DNA of 64,000 bases from Xanthobacter sp. YC-JY1 (lineage in GTDB: Bacteria; Pseudomonadota; Alphaproteobacteria; Rhizobiales; Xanthobacteraceae), in NCBI RefSeq assembly GCF_021730305.1, contig NZ_CP032674.1, forward strand, positions 1,845,001 to 1,909,000, given 5' to 3'. Positions 1 to 10,934 of the stretch are shown piece after piece. Position 1 is the stretch's first letter; every line of letters starts with the position of its first letter. The notes beneath the pieces are model-generated. The model was not told the origin of the DNA. It made no database searches and worked only from the letters and a program-made list of their open reading frames with translations. The position numbers and the translations under genes were made by a program.

Positions 1-1
1 C

Positions 2-190
2 TATGCGCGGCTGCTCGCAGTGGGACGTGGCGTGACGCAGGACAAGGTGCAGGCCGCGGCCTGGCATCTGGTCGCCAAGAACCGTGGCCTCGGTGATCCG
101 ATGCTGGACGAGGTGGTGGCCAAGCTGCCGGAACCGGATCGCAAGAAGGCGCAGACCCAGGCCGCACGCTGGGAATCCGGTCGCTCCTGA
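2..190 (+). CDS. Sel1/TPR-like repeat protein, C-terminal fragment
   Basis: An open frame enters from the window edge and ends with TGA at 188-190, giving 62 residues. The visible part includes YARLLAVGRGV and AAAWHLVAKNRG, which look like the paired helices of a Sel1 repeat (small residues followed by GxGVxxDxxxAAxW). Sel1 proteins are solenoid scaffolds, often periplasmic. The tail after the last repeat is charged (DRKKAQTQAARWESGRS). The N-terminus lies outside the window, so length, signal peptide and function cannot be judged. A hairpin with a T-run follows 17 bases downstream, so this gene is probably transcribed separately from pal. Confidence 0.6.
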   Translation, partial: YARLLAVGRGVTQDKVQAAAWHLVAKNRGLGDPMLDEVVAKLPEPDRKKAQTQAARWESGRS

Positions 191-206
191 AGACGGAGTG
201 ATGAGG

Positions 207-239
207 GGGGCCGAGCGAGGGCTCGGTTGTGGCCCTTTT
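207..239 (+). terminator. Intrinsic terminator after the Sel1-like gene
   Basis: CCGAGC (211-216) and GCTCGG (221-226) form a perfect stem around GAGG. An outer GGGCC/GGCCC pair (208-212, 231-235) encloses it, and TTTT follows. It lies just after the stop at 190 and would separate this transcript from pal. Confidence 0.6.
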
Positions 240-594
240 GCAACGCCGGCCGCCGCCGTATCGCTGCCTTCACCCCTGCACCTCCGCGCCATGATGACGC
301 CACGTCCCGGCATCAGTGAAGGGCGTGTCGGACGAGGGGCGTTGTCGCCTCTCCCGGCCTTTCGGGCAAACACCTCATTCACCTGCCGTGCCGGTTTCTG
401 CACGTGGGAGAGGGAGGCTCGTACCGGCCCGAAGGGCGATGATAACGGCCCGGAAACCATGGCGAGCGGGAGTGGCCCGCATCCTCCGGTTTTTGGCCCT
501 CGGAGCGGCCAAGAGGCCGCGTACGGAACGTTCGCTTAACCGGACGGCTTTAGACCCGAAGCCTCCGGTGCAGCGTTGAGAAGGGAGTTACCGG
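240..594. other. Non-coding gap upstream of pal
   Basis: About 355 bases without a convincing gene. Short open frames here have unconvincing codon use. An AAGGGAG ribosome-binding site sits just before the pal start. The pal promoter should lie here, but I could not identify a credible -35/-10 pair. Confidence 0.4.
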
Positions 595-1086
595 ATGCGT
601 TTCCTCAGCCTTGCTCGCGGCTTCCGGTTCGCGGCTCTGTTTGGCTTCGCGCTGGCGCTTGCCGCGTGCGCCAACAATCCCAACCAGAATGCCGGCGTCG
701 GCGGCGCGGGTGGCCCTCCCGGTTCCCCTCAGGAGTTCGTGGTCGCCGTCGGCGATCGCGTGTTCTTCGAGAGCGACCAGACCGATCTCACCCCGCAGGC
801 CCGCGCCACCCTGGACCGTCAGGCCCAGTGGCTCCAGCAGTACAACCGCTACACCTTCACCATCGAAGGTCATGCGGACGAACGCGGAACCCGCGAATAC
901 AACATCGCGCTGGGGGCTAAGCGCGCCCAGAGCGTGCGTGACTACCTCGCCTCCCGCGGCATCGACCCGGCCCGGATGCGCACCATCTCCTACGGCAAGG
1001 AGCGCCCGGTGGCGGTGTGCAACGACATCTCGTGCTGGTCTCAGAACCGCCGCGCGGTGACGGTGTTGAACGGCGGCGGCGCCTGA
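595..1086 (+). CDS. pal: Peptidoglycan-associated lipoprotein Pal
   Basis: Outer-membrane lipoprotein of the Tol-Pal system, which ties the outer membrane to peptidoglycan and supports constriction during division. The 163-residue protein has a basic N-terminus, a hydrophobic stretch and a lipobox LAAC with Cys25 as the lipidation site. A short Gly/Pro linker (about 30-46) leads into an OmpA-C domain (about 48-163). EGHADERGTREYN at 91-103 and Arg110 match the positions that grip diaminopimelate in Pal. The start is supported by AAGGGAG about 8 bases upstream. cpoB follows 199 bases later beyond a hairpin terminator. tolB is not directly upstream, unlike the usual tolQRAB-pal order. Confidence 0.96.
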   Translation: MRFLSLARGFRFAALFGFALALAACANNPNQNAGVGGAGGPPGSPQEFVVAVGDRVFFESDQTDLTPQARATLDRQAQWLQQYNRYTFTIEGHADERGTREYNIALGAKRAQSVRDYLASRGIDPARMRTISYGKERPVAVCNDISCWSQNRRAVTVLNGGGA

Positions 1087-1107
1087 TCCTCTTTCCGAAG
1101 TCTCGCG

Positions 1108-1138
1108 AAGGCCGGCGCCCACGGGTGCCGGCCTTTGT
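1108..1138 (+). terminator. Intrinsic terminator after pal
   Basis: AAGGCCGGC (1108-1116) pairs perfectly with GCCGGCCTT (1127-1135) around a ten-base loop and runs into TTTGT. It would end or attenuate the pal transcript before cpoB. Confidence 0.65.
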
Positions 1139-1285
1139 GCGTCCAGCTCCCGCTGAACCTCGATCGGTCCACGGCAAGTCGTTGCCGGGTCACACTTTGG
1201 ACGCGATCAGCAGGGTAAAGTCGCACAGGCCGAACCGGTAATTTTTCGGCCGTGCTCCCCGCCACCAGCCCCAAGCAAAAGTCAC

Positions 1286-2245
1286 ATGAAGATGCGCCTG
1301 CGCCCGGTCGGTGTTCTTGTTCGCACCTATGCCGTCCTTTTCAGCCTTGCCTGCGCTGCGGCCCTCGGCACGGCAGCGCCGGCGGCTGCGCAGAACGACG
1401 GGAACCTCTTCGGCAACCTGTTCAAGCCGCCTCAGCCCGCGCAGGAAGCTTCGCGCGAGGATCCCGAGCTGATGGAGCGGATGGAGCGTCTGGAATCGAC
1501 CCTCCGCCAGCTCACCGGACAGGTCGAGCAACTGCAGTATCGCAACCAGCAGCTCGAAGCGCAGGTACGCCGGCTGGAGGAGGCCGGCGGCGGCCGACCC
1601 TCCGCTGCGCCGTCTGCGGCCGCGCCCGTGGCCGCGCCGGTCCAGGCGCCGGCGGTGCTTCCTTCCGGCCGTCCGGCCGCAGCGCCAGCCGCCCCGGTGC
1701 GCCGCTCCGACGCCTTCGATCCGAACATGGACCCGGCCGCGCCGGGCGCGCCCCAGCCGCTCGGCTCGCCCGCGAGCGCCACGCCCGCGCCGCGCGCGGT
1801 GGATGTCGCCCCCGTCCGTCCAACCGGCGGACAGCAGGTGGCCGCGCTGCCGTCCGCCGGCGCCACCGTGCGCGAGCTTTACGATGCCGGCCAGTCCCAG
1901 CTTCAGCGACAGGACTATGCCGGCGCCGAGCAGACCTTCCGCCAGATCATCCAGTCGTCGCCCAACGACCGCCTGATCGCGGACGCGACCTTCATGCTCG
2001 GCGAGAGCCTTTTCCTGCGGCAGAACTATTCCGACGCCGCAGCCTCCTTCCTCGAGGTCTCCACCAAATACCAGAACTCCGCGCGCGCCCCCGAGGCGCT
2101 GCTGCGGCTCGGCCAGTCGCTCGCCGGCCTCGGCGAGAAGGAGACGGCCTGCGCCACCTTCCAGGAGGTGGACCGCAAATATCCTCGCACGGCCTCCTCC
2201 GTCCGGCAGGCCGTGGAGCGCGAGCAGAAGCGCGTCGGTTGCTGA
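1286..2245 (+). CDS. cpoB: Tol-Pal associated periplasmic protein CpoB (YbgF)
   Basis: Periplasmic protein that in enterobacteria coordinates the Tol machine with peptidoglycan synthesis. The 319 residues have a signal peptide ending near AAPAAAQ (about 36), then a coiled coil with heptads such as LMERMERLESTLRQL (about 52-100). An Ala/Pro-rich linker (about 103-195) leads to a C-terminal TPR block starting near VRELYDAGQ (about 200-319). This is the family's usual domain order. The linker is long and low in complexity, as in other GC-rich alphaproteobacteria. No clear Shine-Dalgarno precedes the ATG. tilS begins 5 bases after the stop, so the two are probably cotranscribed. Confidence 0.93.
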   Translation: MKMRLRPVGVLVRTYAVLFSLACAAALGTAAPAAAQNDGNLFGNLFKPPQPAQEASREDPELMERMERLESTLRQLTGQVEQLQYRNQQLEAQVRRLEEAGGGRPSAAPSAAAPVAAPVQAPAVLPSGRPAAAPAAPVRRSDAFDPNMDPAAPGAPQPLGSPASATPAPRAVDVAPVRPTGGQQVAALPSAGATVRELYDAGQSQLQRQDYAGAEQTFRQIIQSSPNDRLIADATFMLGESLFLRQNYSDAAASFLEVSTKYQNSARAPEALLRLGQSLAGLGEKETACATFQEVDRKYPRTASSVRQAVEREQKRVGC

Positions 2246-2250
2246 GGCCG

Positions 2251-3351
2251 ATGGCGGCGGATTCCGCAAGCCTGTCTCCCGACTCCCGCTCGGCGGTTGC
2301 CGACAGCGAACTCGACGCCCTCTTTTCCAGCTTCGCCGGCCGTCCGGCCGTTCTCCTCGCTGTTTCCGGCGGGCCTGATTCCACAGCTCTGCTCCACCTC
2401 GCCGTCCGCTGGCGCGCTCGGTATCCAGGTGGCCCGCGGCTTTTTGCGGCGACGGTCGATCATGGATTGAGGCCCGCGGCAGCCGAGGAGGCGGCCGATG
2501 TGGCGCGTTTGGCCGCTCAATTGAAGGTGCCGCATCGCACGCTTCGCTGGCAGGGCGAAAAGCCCGACCGCGGCCTGCAGGAGGCGGCTCGCGAGGCCCG
2601 CTATGCGCTGCTCGCCGCCGAGGCCCGCCGGGTTGGAGCGCCGGCGCTCGCTTTGGCCCATACCCGCGACGATCAGGCGGAGACCGTGCTGTTCCGCATG
2701 GCGCGGGGCTCCGGCCTCGCCGGCCTTGCAGGAATGAGCGCCGAGACGGCGCGGAGCGGCCTTACCCTTCTGCGCCCCTTCCTCGATCTGCCGAAGGTGC
2801 GGCTCGTGGAGACGCTCGATGCGGCCGGCATCGCCTATGCGAGCGACCCATCCAATGTGGACGCCCGCTTCGCCCGCCCCCGCCTGCGCGCCCTCGCCCC
2901 CGCCTTGGAACGGGAGGGCCTCGACGCACGCGGCCTCGCCCGCCTTGCCCGCCGTCTCGCCCGTGCCGACTCGGCACTGGAGGCGGTGACGGACCGGGTG
3001 GAAGCGGAACTGGTTACCGTCGAGAAATCGCACGCCGCCATCGCGGCCGCGCCGTTCGCCGCGCTGCCGGAGGAGATTGCGCTCCGTCTGCTGGGCCGCT
3101 GCGTCGCGGCGCAGGGAAGGGAAGGACCGGTCGAACTGGCCAAGCTCGAGGTTCTGCTGGCCGCGCTTCTGGCCGCGCTGGCGTTGCCGGCTGCTCCATT
3201 TCGCCGCACCCTGGCCGGTGCCAGTGTGACCGTCCGGAGGGGGCGGGTGCTCGTATCCACCGCACCACCCCGACGGCCGATCGGGACCATCGCGACGAAT
3301 TCAAGTGCGCAGAAGGCGCCTGTCCTTGGCAAGACGGGGCCTCGCACCTAA
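2251..3351 (+). CDS. tilS: tRNA(Ile)-lysidine synthetase TilS
   Basis: Attaches lysine to C34 of the CAU-anticodon isoleucine tRNA using ATP, which switches it to AUA decoding; essential in most bacteria. The 366-residue protein carries the N-type PP-loop SGGPDST at 39-45, followed by TVDHGLRP and HTRDDQAET, both typical of TilS. The C-terminus is short, without the full extra domains of the E. coli enzyme, as is common in alphaproteobacteria. The ATG at 2251 was chosen because it lies 5 bases after cpoB and precedes the conserved domain by the expected distance; the frame stays open far upstream but only opposite cpoB. ftsH follows. Confidence 0.94.
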   Translation: MAADSASLSPDSRSAVADSELDALFSSFAGRPAVLLAVSGGPDSTALLHLAVRWRARYPGGPRLFAATVDHGLRPAAAEEAADVARLAAQLKVPHRTLRWQGEKPDRGLQEAAREARYALLAAEARRVGAPALALAHTRDDQAETVLFRMARGSGLAGLAGMSAETARSGLTLLRPFLDLPKVRLVETLDAAGIAYASDPSNVDARFARPRLRALAPALEREGLDARGLARLARRLARADSALEAVTDRVEAELVTVEKSHAAIAAAPFAALPEEIALRLLGRCVAAQGREGPVELAKLEVLLAALLAALALPAAPFRRTLAGASVTVRRGRVLVSTAPPRRPIGTIATNSSAQKAPVLGKTGPRT

Positions 3352-3465
3352 ATTAGGCGCAGGACGGTGCGGGAGGTTCCACCGACGGCGGTGCGGTGCG
3401 GAGGTTTTCCTTCCGTATGGTGAGGCGTCGAAGCAGGACCACCCTTCTGTCCCCACGAGGGTTCA

Positions 3466-5388
<1,923 letters not shown>

Positions 5389-5408
5389 GACGAATGATCG
5401 ACCGGAAA

Positions 5409-5432
5409 ACGCCCGCGCAAGCGGGCGTTTTT
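5409..5432 (+). terminator. Strong intrinsic terminator after ftsH
   Basis: ACGCCCGC (5409-5416), GCAA tetraloop and GCGGGCGT (5421-5428) form a perfect 8-bp stem followed by TTTTT. It ends the pal/cpoB-tilS-ftsH unit. Confidence 0.9.
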
Positions 5433-5544
5433 CGTTTGTGACGAGCGTCCTCGTCCGCGGTGCGCGCCCTGCGCTGGGCTCGGAGGGCAAGTTCTGCGCG
5501 GAGCCCATCGACACAATCGGCCGCGCGAGGCATAGGCAGGGCTC

Positions 5545-7083
5545 ATGTCCCTCCTCGCCCGCACCTCCATCGTCTCGGCGGCAACCCTCGTGTCCCGCGT
5601 GTTGGGCTTTGCACGGGATGCGGCCACGGCCGCCGTGCTCGGCGTAGGGCCGGTAGCGGATGCATTGGCGGCGGCCATGGCGCTGCCATTGCTGGCGCGC
5701 CGGCTGCTGGCTGAAGGCGCCTTCAATCTCGCCTTCATTCCGGCGCTCGCCCGGACGAGCGGGGTCGTGGGAACGGGCGATGAAGCGGCTGGCCGGCTGG
5801 CGGGAGCGACCCTGCTTCTGCTGTGCGGCCTCCTTCTCGTGTTCGCGGCCGTCGTCGCGCTCTTCATGCCGCAGGTGATCGGCCTGATGGCGCCGGGCTT
5901 CGAGGCGGGCGGCCAGCGGGCGGACGTCGCCATCCTCTGCGGTCGTGTGGTGGTGCTCTACATCCCCCTTGCAGGGCTCGCCGCCATCTTCGGCGGCATC
6001 GCCAACTCCGCGCATCGCGTGCTGTTGCCGGCGCTGGCTCCCGCTGCGGCCAATGTCACGGTGCTCGCGGTTATCGGTGTGCTGCTCGCCAAGGGGCTGA
6101 TGGAGAGCGATGCCGCAGCCTTCGCCATCGCGGCGGCGCAGGTGGGGGCGGGCTGCGCCCAATTCGCCATCATGAGACTGGCCGCCGGGGGCTGTCCGGC
6201 CCAGCCGCTGTTCCGCGTTCTGACGGTTCGCGATCTCCGGGCGGCGCTCGGTGTGCTGCGGGCGGCGTCGCCCGCCTTGCTGTTTGCCGGGCTGAGCCAG
6301 CTTCGCTTCATCATCGTGGTCGCCGCCGTCTCCGCCACCCCGGGCGCCGCCGCCGCCCTGAACTACGCGCAGCGGTTGATGGATCTCCCTTTGGGCCTCG
6401 TCGGTGCCAGCGCGGGGGCCGTCCTCGTGCCGGCGCTGCTCCGGCGGGGGAGAGCCGAGGCCGCGGACGATGCCGGGCGCGCGGTGCTGGCGGCGCTTGC
6501 CTTCGCCTTGCCAGCGGCGGTCGGGCTGGCTGTTCTTGCCGAGCCCATCGTGGTCACCCTGTTCCAGCGGGGTAGCTTCGACAGCGAAGACGCCCGGTTC
6601 ACCGCCGCGCTGCTGGCCGTGCTCTCGCTGTCGCTGCCGGCGCAGGGCCTGGAGCGCATCCTCTCCGCTGCCGCTTCCACGTCCGGACAGATCAAGGCGG
6701 CGGAGCGAATCGCGCTCGGCTCGCTGCTGCTGTGCATGGTTGCCGCTGCGGGGCTCGGAACGGTGGGCGGCCCCTTGATCGCGGCGGGGGCGGTGGCGCT
6801 GTCCGCCGTGGCGTCCATCCTGGCCCTGGGGGGCGTCCTCATCGCCCGTGGCGCGCTGCGCTTCTCGGCGCCGGTGCTGCTCTCGGCTGCCGGTCTCGCG
6901 GCCGCGAGCCTCACCATGGGGGCCGGGGTTGGCGCACTCGCCACGATGTGGCCCGTGCCCGAGGGGACGCTGGTGGGCACCCTGCGGCTGGCCGGGCTCG
7001 TCGCGAGCGGCGGCGTCATCTACGGCGCCGGTGCGCTCGTGGTGAAGGCGGGAGTCTCCAAGGCCTGGACGGGCCGCGTCTGA
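5545..7083 (+). CDS. murJ: Lipid II flippase MurJ (MviN)
   Basis: Flips undecaprenyl-linked lipid II across the inner membrane for peptidoglycan synthesis; member of the MOP exporter superfamily. The 512-residue protein is hydrophobic throughout with about 14 membrane segments. Family signatures are the N-terminal [12 protein letters not shown] and the [13 protein letters not shown] stretch in the first helices. The ATG at 5545 starts with [14 protein letters not shown], as expected for the family. glmM, which often follows ftsH, is absent and this gene takes its place. trpS follows 131 bases later on the same strand. Confidence 0.95.
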   Translation: MSLLARTSIVSAATLVSRVLGFARDAATAAVLGVGPVADALAAAMALPLLARRLLAEGAFNLAFIPALARTSGVVGTGDEAAGRLAGATLLLLCGLLLVFAAVVALFMPQVIGLMAPGFEAGGQRADVAILCGRVVVLYIPLAGLAAIFGGIANSAHRVLLPALAPAAANVTVLAVIGVLLAKGLMESDAAAFAIAAAQVGAGCAQFAIMRLAAGGCPAQPLFRVLTVRDLRAALGVLRAASPALLFAGLSQLRFIIVVAAVSATPGAAAALNYAQRLMDLPLGLVGASAGAVLVPALLRRGRAEAADDAGRAVLAALAFALPAAVGLAVLAEPIVVTLFQRGSFDSEDARFTAALLAVLSLSLPAQGLERILSAAASTSGQIKAAERIALGSLLLCMVAAAGLGTVGGPLIAAGAVALSAVASILALGGVLIARGALRFSAPVLLSAAGLAAASLTMGAGVGALATMWPVPEGTLVGTLRLAGLVASGGVIYGAGALVVKAGVSKAWTGRV

Positions 7084-7214
7084 GCCAGGCAGCAGCGTTG
7101 CGGGCCGTGCCCTTGCGCCGTGCCGCCCCAGGTGGCATGACGCGCCGCATTCACTTTTGCGGGCCGTTGCCCGTGTTCAGGTCGAGCGGCGCGCCGCTCT
7201 TTGGGGAGTTCGCC

Positions 7215-8249
7215 ATGGCGGCGGTCGCAGAACGCGTATTTTCCGGCGTGCAGCCCACGGGCAACCTGCATCTCGGCAATTATCTCGGCGCCATCAAGCG
7301 CTTCGTGGAGCTGCAGAAGAGCCACGAGTGCATCTATTGCGTGGTCGACCTCCACGCCATCACCGTCTGGCAGGACCCGGAAGAGCTGAAGCGCCACACC
7401 CGCGAGGTGACGGCCGCCTTCATCGCCTGCGGCATCGATCCCAAGGCCCACATCGTGTTCAACCAGAGCCAGGTGTCCGGCCACGCCGAACTCGCCTGGG
7501 TGTTCAACTGCGTCGCCCGCATGGGCTGGCTGAATCGCATGACGCAGTTCAAGGAGAAGGCCGGCAAGGACCGCGAGAACGCCTCCGTGGGCCTCTTCGC
7601 CTACCCCACCCTGATGGCCGCCGACATCCTGCTCTATCGCGCCACCCACGTGCCGGTTGGCGACGACCAGAAGCAACACCTGGAGCTGACGCGCGACATT
7701 GCCCAGAAGTTCAACACGGACTTCGCCCCCTCCATCGCCGCCAACGGCTATGGCGAGGGCTACTTCCCCATCACCGAGCCGCTCATCGCCGGGCCGGCGA
7801 CGCGGGTGATGAGCCTGCGTGACGGTTCGAAGAAGATGTCGAAGTCGGAGGCCTCCGACTTTTCGCGCATCAACCTCACCGACGATGCCGACACCATCGC
7901 GGGCAAGGTGCGCAAGGCGAAGACCGATCCCGAGCCGCTGCCGTCCGAGGAAGAGGGCCTCAAGGGTCGTCCGGAGGCGGACAATCTCGTCGGCATCTTC
8001 GCGGCCCTGTCCGATACCGCCAAGGCGCAGGTGCTGGCGGACTATGGCAATGCCCAGTTCTCGGCCTTCAAGGCGGCGCTTGTGGACCTTGCCGTCGCGA
8101 AGCTCGGCCCCATCGGCACCGAGATGCAGCGCCTCATGGCCGATCAGGCTGCCATCGATGCCATCCTCATCGACGGTGCCGACCGCGCGCGGGTGATCGC
8201 CGACCAGACCATCCGCGACGTGAAGGACATCGTGGGCATGGTGCGCTGA
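7215..8249 (+). CDS. trpS: Tryptophanyl-tRNA synthetase
   Basis: Class I aminoacyl-tRNA synthetase that charges tRNA-Trp; cytoplasmic. The start at 7215 gives 344 residues beginning [20 protein letters not shown]; the HIGH-type element is HLGN at 19-22. The KMSKS loop appears exactly as KMSKS at 207-211. Length matches bacterial TrpS. The frame is open upstream, but that part overlaps murJ and has no family similarity. A GC-rich hairpin at 8259-8282 lies before ubiG. Confidence 0.97.
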   Translation: MAAVAERVFSGVQPTGNLHLGNYLGAIKRFVELQKSHECIYCVVDLHAITVWQDPEELKRHTREVTAAFIACGIDPKAHIVFNQSQVSGHAELAWVFNCVARMGWLNRMTQFKEKAGKDRENASVGLFAYPTLMAADILLYRATHVPVGDDQKQHLELTRDIAQKFNTDFAPSIAANGYGEGYFPITEPLIAGPATRVMSLRDGSKKMSKSEASDFSRINLTDDADTIAGKVRKAKTDPEPLPSEEEGLKGRPEADNLVGIFAALSDTAKAQVLADYGNAQFSAFKAALVDLAVAKLGPIGTEMQRLMADQAAIDAILIDGADRARVIADQTIRDVKDIVGMVR

Positions 8250-8258
8250 GGAGCCAGC

Positions 8259-8282
8259 CCGGCGCGGCCTTGCCCGCGCCGG
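8259..8282 (+). terminator. Possible terminator hairpin between trpS and ubiG
   Basis: CCGGCGCG (8259-8266) pairs perfectly with CGCGCCGG (8275-8282). No T-run follows, so it may be a weak terminator or an mRNA-stabilising structure. Confidence 0.35.
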
Positions 8283-8332
8283 ATGCCGCGCCTAAGTGTG
8301 GGGCATAGTCCCCCGCCGCCGAGGAGGCCGTG

Positions 8333-9076
8333 ATGCCGCAGATGAACGCCACGGTCGATCCGGAAGAGGTCTCCCGCTTCGAGGCGCTCGGCGCGCAGTG
8401 GTGGGACGTGAAGGGCAAGATGGCGCCCCTGCACGCCATGAATCCCGCGCGCCTCACCTTCCTGCGTGACACGCTGGTCCGCCATTTCTCCCGGGACGCC
8501 CGGTCGCTTCGCCCGCTGAAGGGCCTCTCCCTCGTCGATATCGGCTGCGGCGGAGGCCTGCTCAGCGAGCCGCTGTCCCGCATGGGGGCCGATGTGACGG
8601 GCATCGATCCCGCCCCCGGCAATGTGGACATTGCCCGCGCCCACGCCGCGCAATCGGGTCTCACCGTGACCTATGAGGCCGAGACCGCCGAGGCGCTGGC
8701 CGAGCGGGGCGCCCGCTTCGATGTGGTGGTGGCGCTGGAAGTGGTGGAGCATGTGGCCGATGTCGGGCTGTTCGTGCGCACCGCTGGCCGTCTGGTGGCG
8801 GATGGTGGCCTGCTGGTGCTCTCCACTTTGAACCGTACGCCCAAGAGCTTCGCCCTCGCCATCGTCGGCGCCGAATACGTCCTGCGCTGGCTGGAGCCCG
8901 GCACCCATCGCTGGGAGAAGTTCGTGACGCCGGAGGAGCTGGAGGCGACGCTCGCTTCAGCCGGCTTTGCCGCTCGGGAGAAGGTGGGCCTCGCCTACGA
9001 GCCCTTTTCCGGCGATTTCCGCCTGACCGAGGATCTCTCGGTGAACTATTTCATGGTGGCGGAGCGCGAGGCCTAG
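8333..9076 (+). CDS. ubiG: Ubiquinone biosynthesis O-methyltransferase UbiG
   Basis: SAM-dependent enzyme that performs both O-methylations in ubiquinone biosynthesis, at the inner face of the cytoplasmic membrane. The 247-residue product has the Rossmann motif VDIGCGGG at 68-75 and the UbiG signatures FEALGAQWWD (near 16-25) and MNPARLTFLRD (about 36-46). GAGGAGG at 8321-8327 sits best for the ATG at 8333; GTG at 8330 and ATG at 8342 are alternatives. It is convergent with the DUF1178 gene, and both stop codons fall inside or next to a 14-bp palindrome at 9068-9081. Confidence 0.95.
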   Translation: MPQMNATVDPEEVSRFEALGAQWWDVKGKMAPLHAMNPARLTFLRDTLVRHFSRDARSLRPLKGLSLVDIGCGGGLLSEPLSRMGADVTGIDPAPGNVDIARAHAAQSGLTVTYEAETAEALAERGARFDVVVALEVVEHVADVGLFVRTAGRLVADGGLLVLSTLNRTPKSFALAIVGAEYVLRWLEPGTHRWEKFVTPEELEATLASAGFAAREKVGLAYEPFSGDFRLTEDLSVNYFMVAEREA

Positions 9077-9079
9077 GCC

Positions 9080-9583
9080 TCAGTTCCGATCTTCCGGCAG
9101 CACGGGCAGGGGGAACACCTCCACCTCGTCCTCGCGCAGGGCCTTAACCTCTTCCACAGTCGCCTCGCCGCGGATGGGACGATGCTCGATCTCCCCGTCA
9201 TGCATCTTGCGGGCGAGGTCGGCGAAGCTGTCGCCGACATCATCCGAGTTGGCGACGATGTGGTCGCGCAGCTGGCGGATCAGCGTGCGCAACTCGCTGT
9301 CGGGCCGCGCCATCATCGCCACGGGCGTCGCCTCAGACGAAGGCGCTTCGGCAGCCGCGCCACCGTCGGGCAGGCTCGTGGGTGCGCCGACAGGCTCCCT
9401 GTCCGGCATCCCCTTGTCGGTGCGCGCGACGGACGGGGCCATCACCGCCTTGTCGACCTTGGCTGAGTTGCAGGTGGGGCAGGTGACGAGGCCGCGTGCG
9501 CGCTGGGTGTCGTAGCTGGCCGAGGATGGAAACCAGCTCTCGAACTCGTGGCCTTCGTCGCACTTGAGAGTGTAGCGGATCAT
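9080..9583 (-). CDS. DUF1178 family protein
   Basis: A 167-residue protein of a conserved alpha/betaproteobacterial family with no established function. The N-terminus MIRYTLKCDEGHEFESWFPS and the CPTC pair near residue 35 suggest a small zinc ribbon, followed by VDKAVMAPSVA, a family hallmark. The rest is charged and probably less ordered. Its ATG overlaps the stop of the nitrilase-family gene (ATGA), so the two are translationally coupled, as they often are in rhizobia; this hints at a related role but proves none. Confidence 0.85.
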   Translation of the reverse strand: MIRYTLKCDEGHEFESWFPSSASYDTQRARGLVTCPTCNSAKVDKAVMAPSVARTDKGMPDREPVGAPTSLPDGGAAAEAPSSEATPVAMMARPDSELRTLIRQLRDHIVANSDDVGDSFADLARKMHDGEIEHRPIRGEATVEEVKALREDEVEVFPLPVLPEDRN

Positions 9584-10485
9584 GAGGAGGCACGCACCAC
9601 GTGGAGGTGGCCGATCTGCCCCGGCTCGGTGATCTCGAACCGGCGGCCATTGGCGAGCGAAGGCACGCGGGCGCGCGCCGCGGCGACTTCCGCCATGTCG
9701 ATCTCGGCGAGGATCACGCCCGGGTCAGTGCCGCCCTCGGCGATGACACGGCCCCAGGGGTCGATCACCAGTGAATGGCCATAGGTCTCGCGGCCATTCT
9801 CGTGTCGCCCCCCCTGCGCGGCTGCGAGGACATAGGCGCCGTTCTCGATGGCGCGGGCGCGCAGCAGCACATGCCAGTGGGCTTCCCCGGTCGGCCGGGT
9901 GAAGGCGGATGGCACGGTCAGCACCTTGGCGCCGCCCTCTGCGAGCGCCCGGTAGAGCGAGGGAAAGCGCAGGTCGTAGCAGATGGTCATGCCGAGGCGG
10001 ATGCCGTCCACGTCGGTCAGGATAGCACGCTCGCCGGGCCGGTAGGCGTTCGACTCGCGGTAGCTCTCGCCCTTGCCGAGGTCCACGTCGAACATGTGGA
10101 TCTTGTCGTAGCGGCCGGTGATCTCGCCGTCCGGGTCGATAACGAAGCCGCGGTTCACTGCCTTGGCGTCGGAAACCTTCAGCGCGAGGGAGCCGATATG
10201 GAGCGTGATGCCCAGTTCGCGCGTCAGCTGGCGCAGGGCTGCGAGGGTGGCGTCGTTGCCCTCTTCCTGCAGCTTCTCGAACAGGACCTTGCGATCCAGC
10301 TCCATGATGTTGGTGACTTCCGGCGTCTGGACATAGCGCGCGCCATCCCGCGCCGCCTCGCGGATGAGGGCGGCGGCGGCGTCCAGGTTCGCGGCCGGTT
10401 CGCGGCCGCTGCGCAACTGGACCAGACCGACGCGGAGGGTCTTGCCGGTGGGCGCGTCGGGCGCGGTCGGTTCCGAGGTGGTCAT
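9580..10485 (-). CDS. Carbon-nitrogen hydrolase (nitrilase superfamily, Nit2-like)
   Basis: Cytoplasmic amidase of the nitrilase superfamily. With start ATG at 10485 it has 301 residues and the Glu-Lys-Cys triad at E56 (QTPEVTN), K128 (YDKIHMFD) and C169 (TICYDLRFP). YDKIHMFDVD and the C-terminal LVIDPWGRVIAE resemble Nit1/Nit2 and deaminated-glutathione amidases, so removal of deaminated glutathione or an omega-amidase role is plausible. The adjacent glutaredoxin fits a thiol-related context, but substrate is inference. It is coupled to DUF1178 downstream by a 4-base overlap. Confidence 0.88.
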   Translation of the reverse strand: MTTSEPTAPDAPTGKTLRVGLVQLRSGREPAANLDAAAALIREAARDGARYVQTPEVTNIMELDRKVLFEKLQEEGNDATLAALRQLTRELGITLHIGSLALKVSDAKAVNRGFVIDPDGEITGRYDKIHMFDVDLGKGESYRESNAYRPGERAILTDVDGIRLGMTICYDLRFPSLYRALAEGGAKVLTVPSAFTRPTGEAHWHVLLRARAIENGAYVLAAAQGGRHENGRETYGHSLVIDPWGRVIAEGGTDPGVILAEIDMAEVAAARARVPSLANGRRFEITEPGQIGHLHVVRASS

Positions 10486-10615
10486 GAGGCTTGCTCTCTC
10501 GCTGCCGCCGGAGCCGGGATCGCCGTGTCGCGCCCGGCGCGGCGCGACATCAGACAGATATGGTCTTCCCGGCCGGAATGCACGGGGCCCGTCGTCCGCG
10601 TGCCCCGGGCCCGGG

Positions 10616-10870
10616 TCAGGCCGCCAGCGCGTCCAGCCGGCCGGCTTCCTCCAGAGCATAGAGGTCGTCGCAGCCGCCCACATGGGTCTCGCCGATGAAG
10701 ATCTGCGGCACGGACGTGCGGCCATTGGCGCGGCGGATCATCTCCTGCTGGCCCTCGGCGTCGGTGGTCACGTCGATTTCGGTGAAGGTCAAGCCTTTGC
10801 GCCGCAGCAATTCCTTGGCGGAATGGCAGTAGGGGCACCAGCTCTTGGTATAGATTTCGATGGGCTTCAT
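10616..10870 (-). CDS. grxC: Glutaredoxin 3
   Basis: Small thiol-disulfide oxidoreductase that uses glutathione to reduce disulfides. The 84-residue product starts MKPIEIYTKSWCPYC, with the dithiol active site CPYC at 12-15. The glutathione-binding TSVPQIFIGETHVGGCDDL (cis-Pro and GG-D) follows. Length is typical of Grx3. The frame extends further upstream, but 10870 is the family start. It lies downstream of comF and upstream of the nitrilase-family gene; the gap to the latter is 130 bases. Confidence 0.94.
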   Translation of the reverse strand: MKPIEIYTKSWCPYCHSAKELLRRKGLTFTEIDVTTDAEGQQEMIRRANGRTSVPQIFIGETHVGGCDDLYALEEAGRLDALAA

Positions 10871-10934
10871 GATGTCACGACAGATGGGACGGCTCGGGGG
10901 GCGTGCCGTCACGAAAGCGTCGCATCATAAGGGC

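Noticed and set aside
9068-9081. GAGGCCTAGGCCTC palindrome at the convergent stops of ubiG and the DUF1178 gene
   Set aside because: No loop or T-run, so not an intrinsic terminator. It reads as a chance symmetric overlap of two stop regions.
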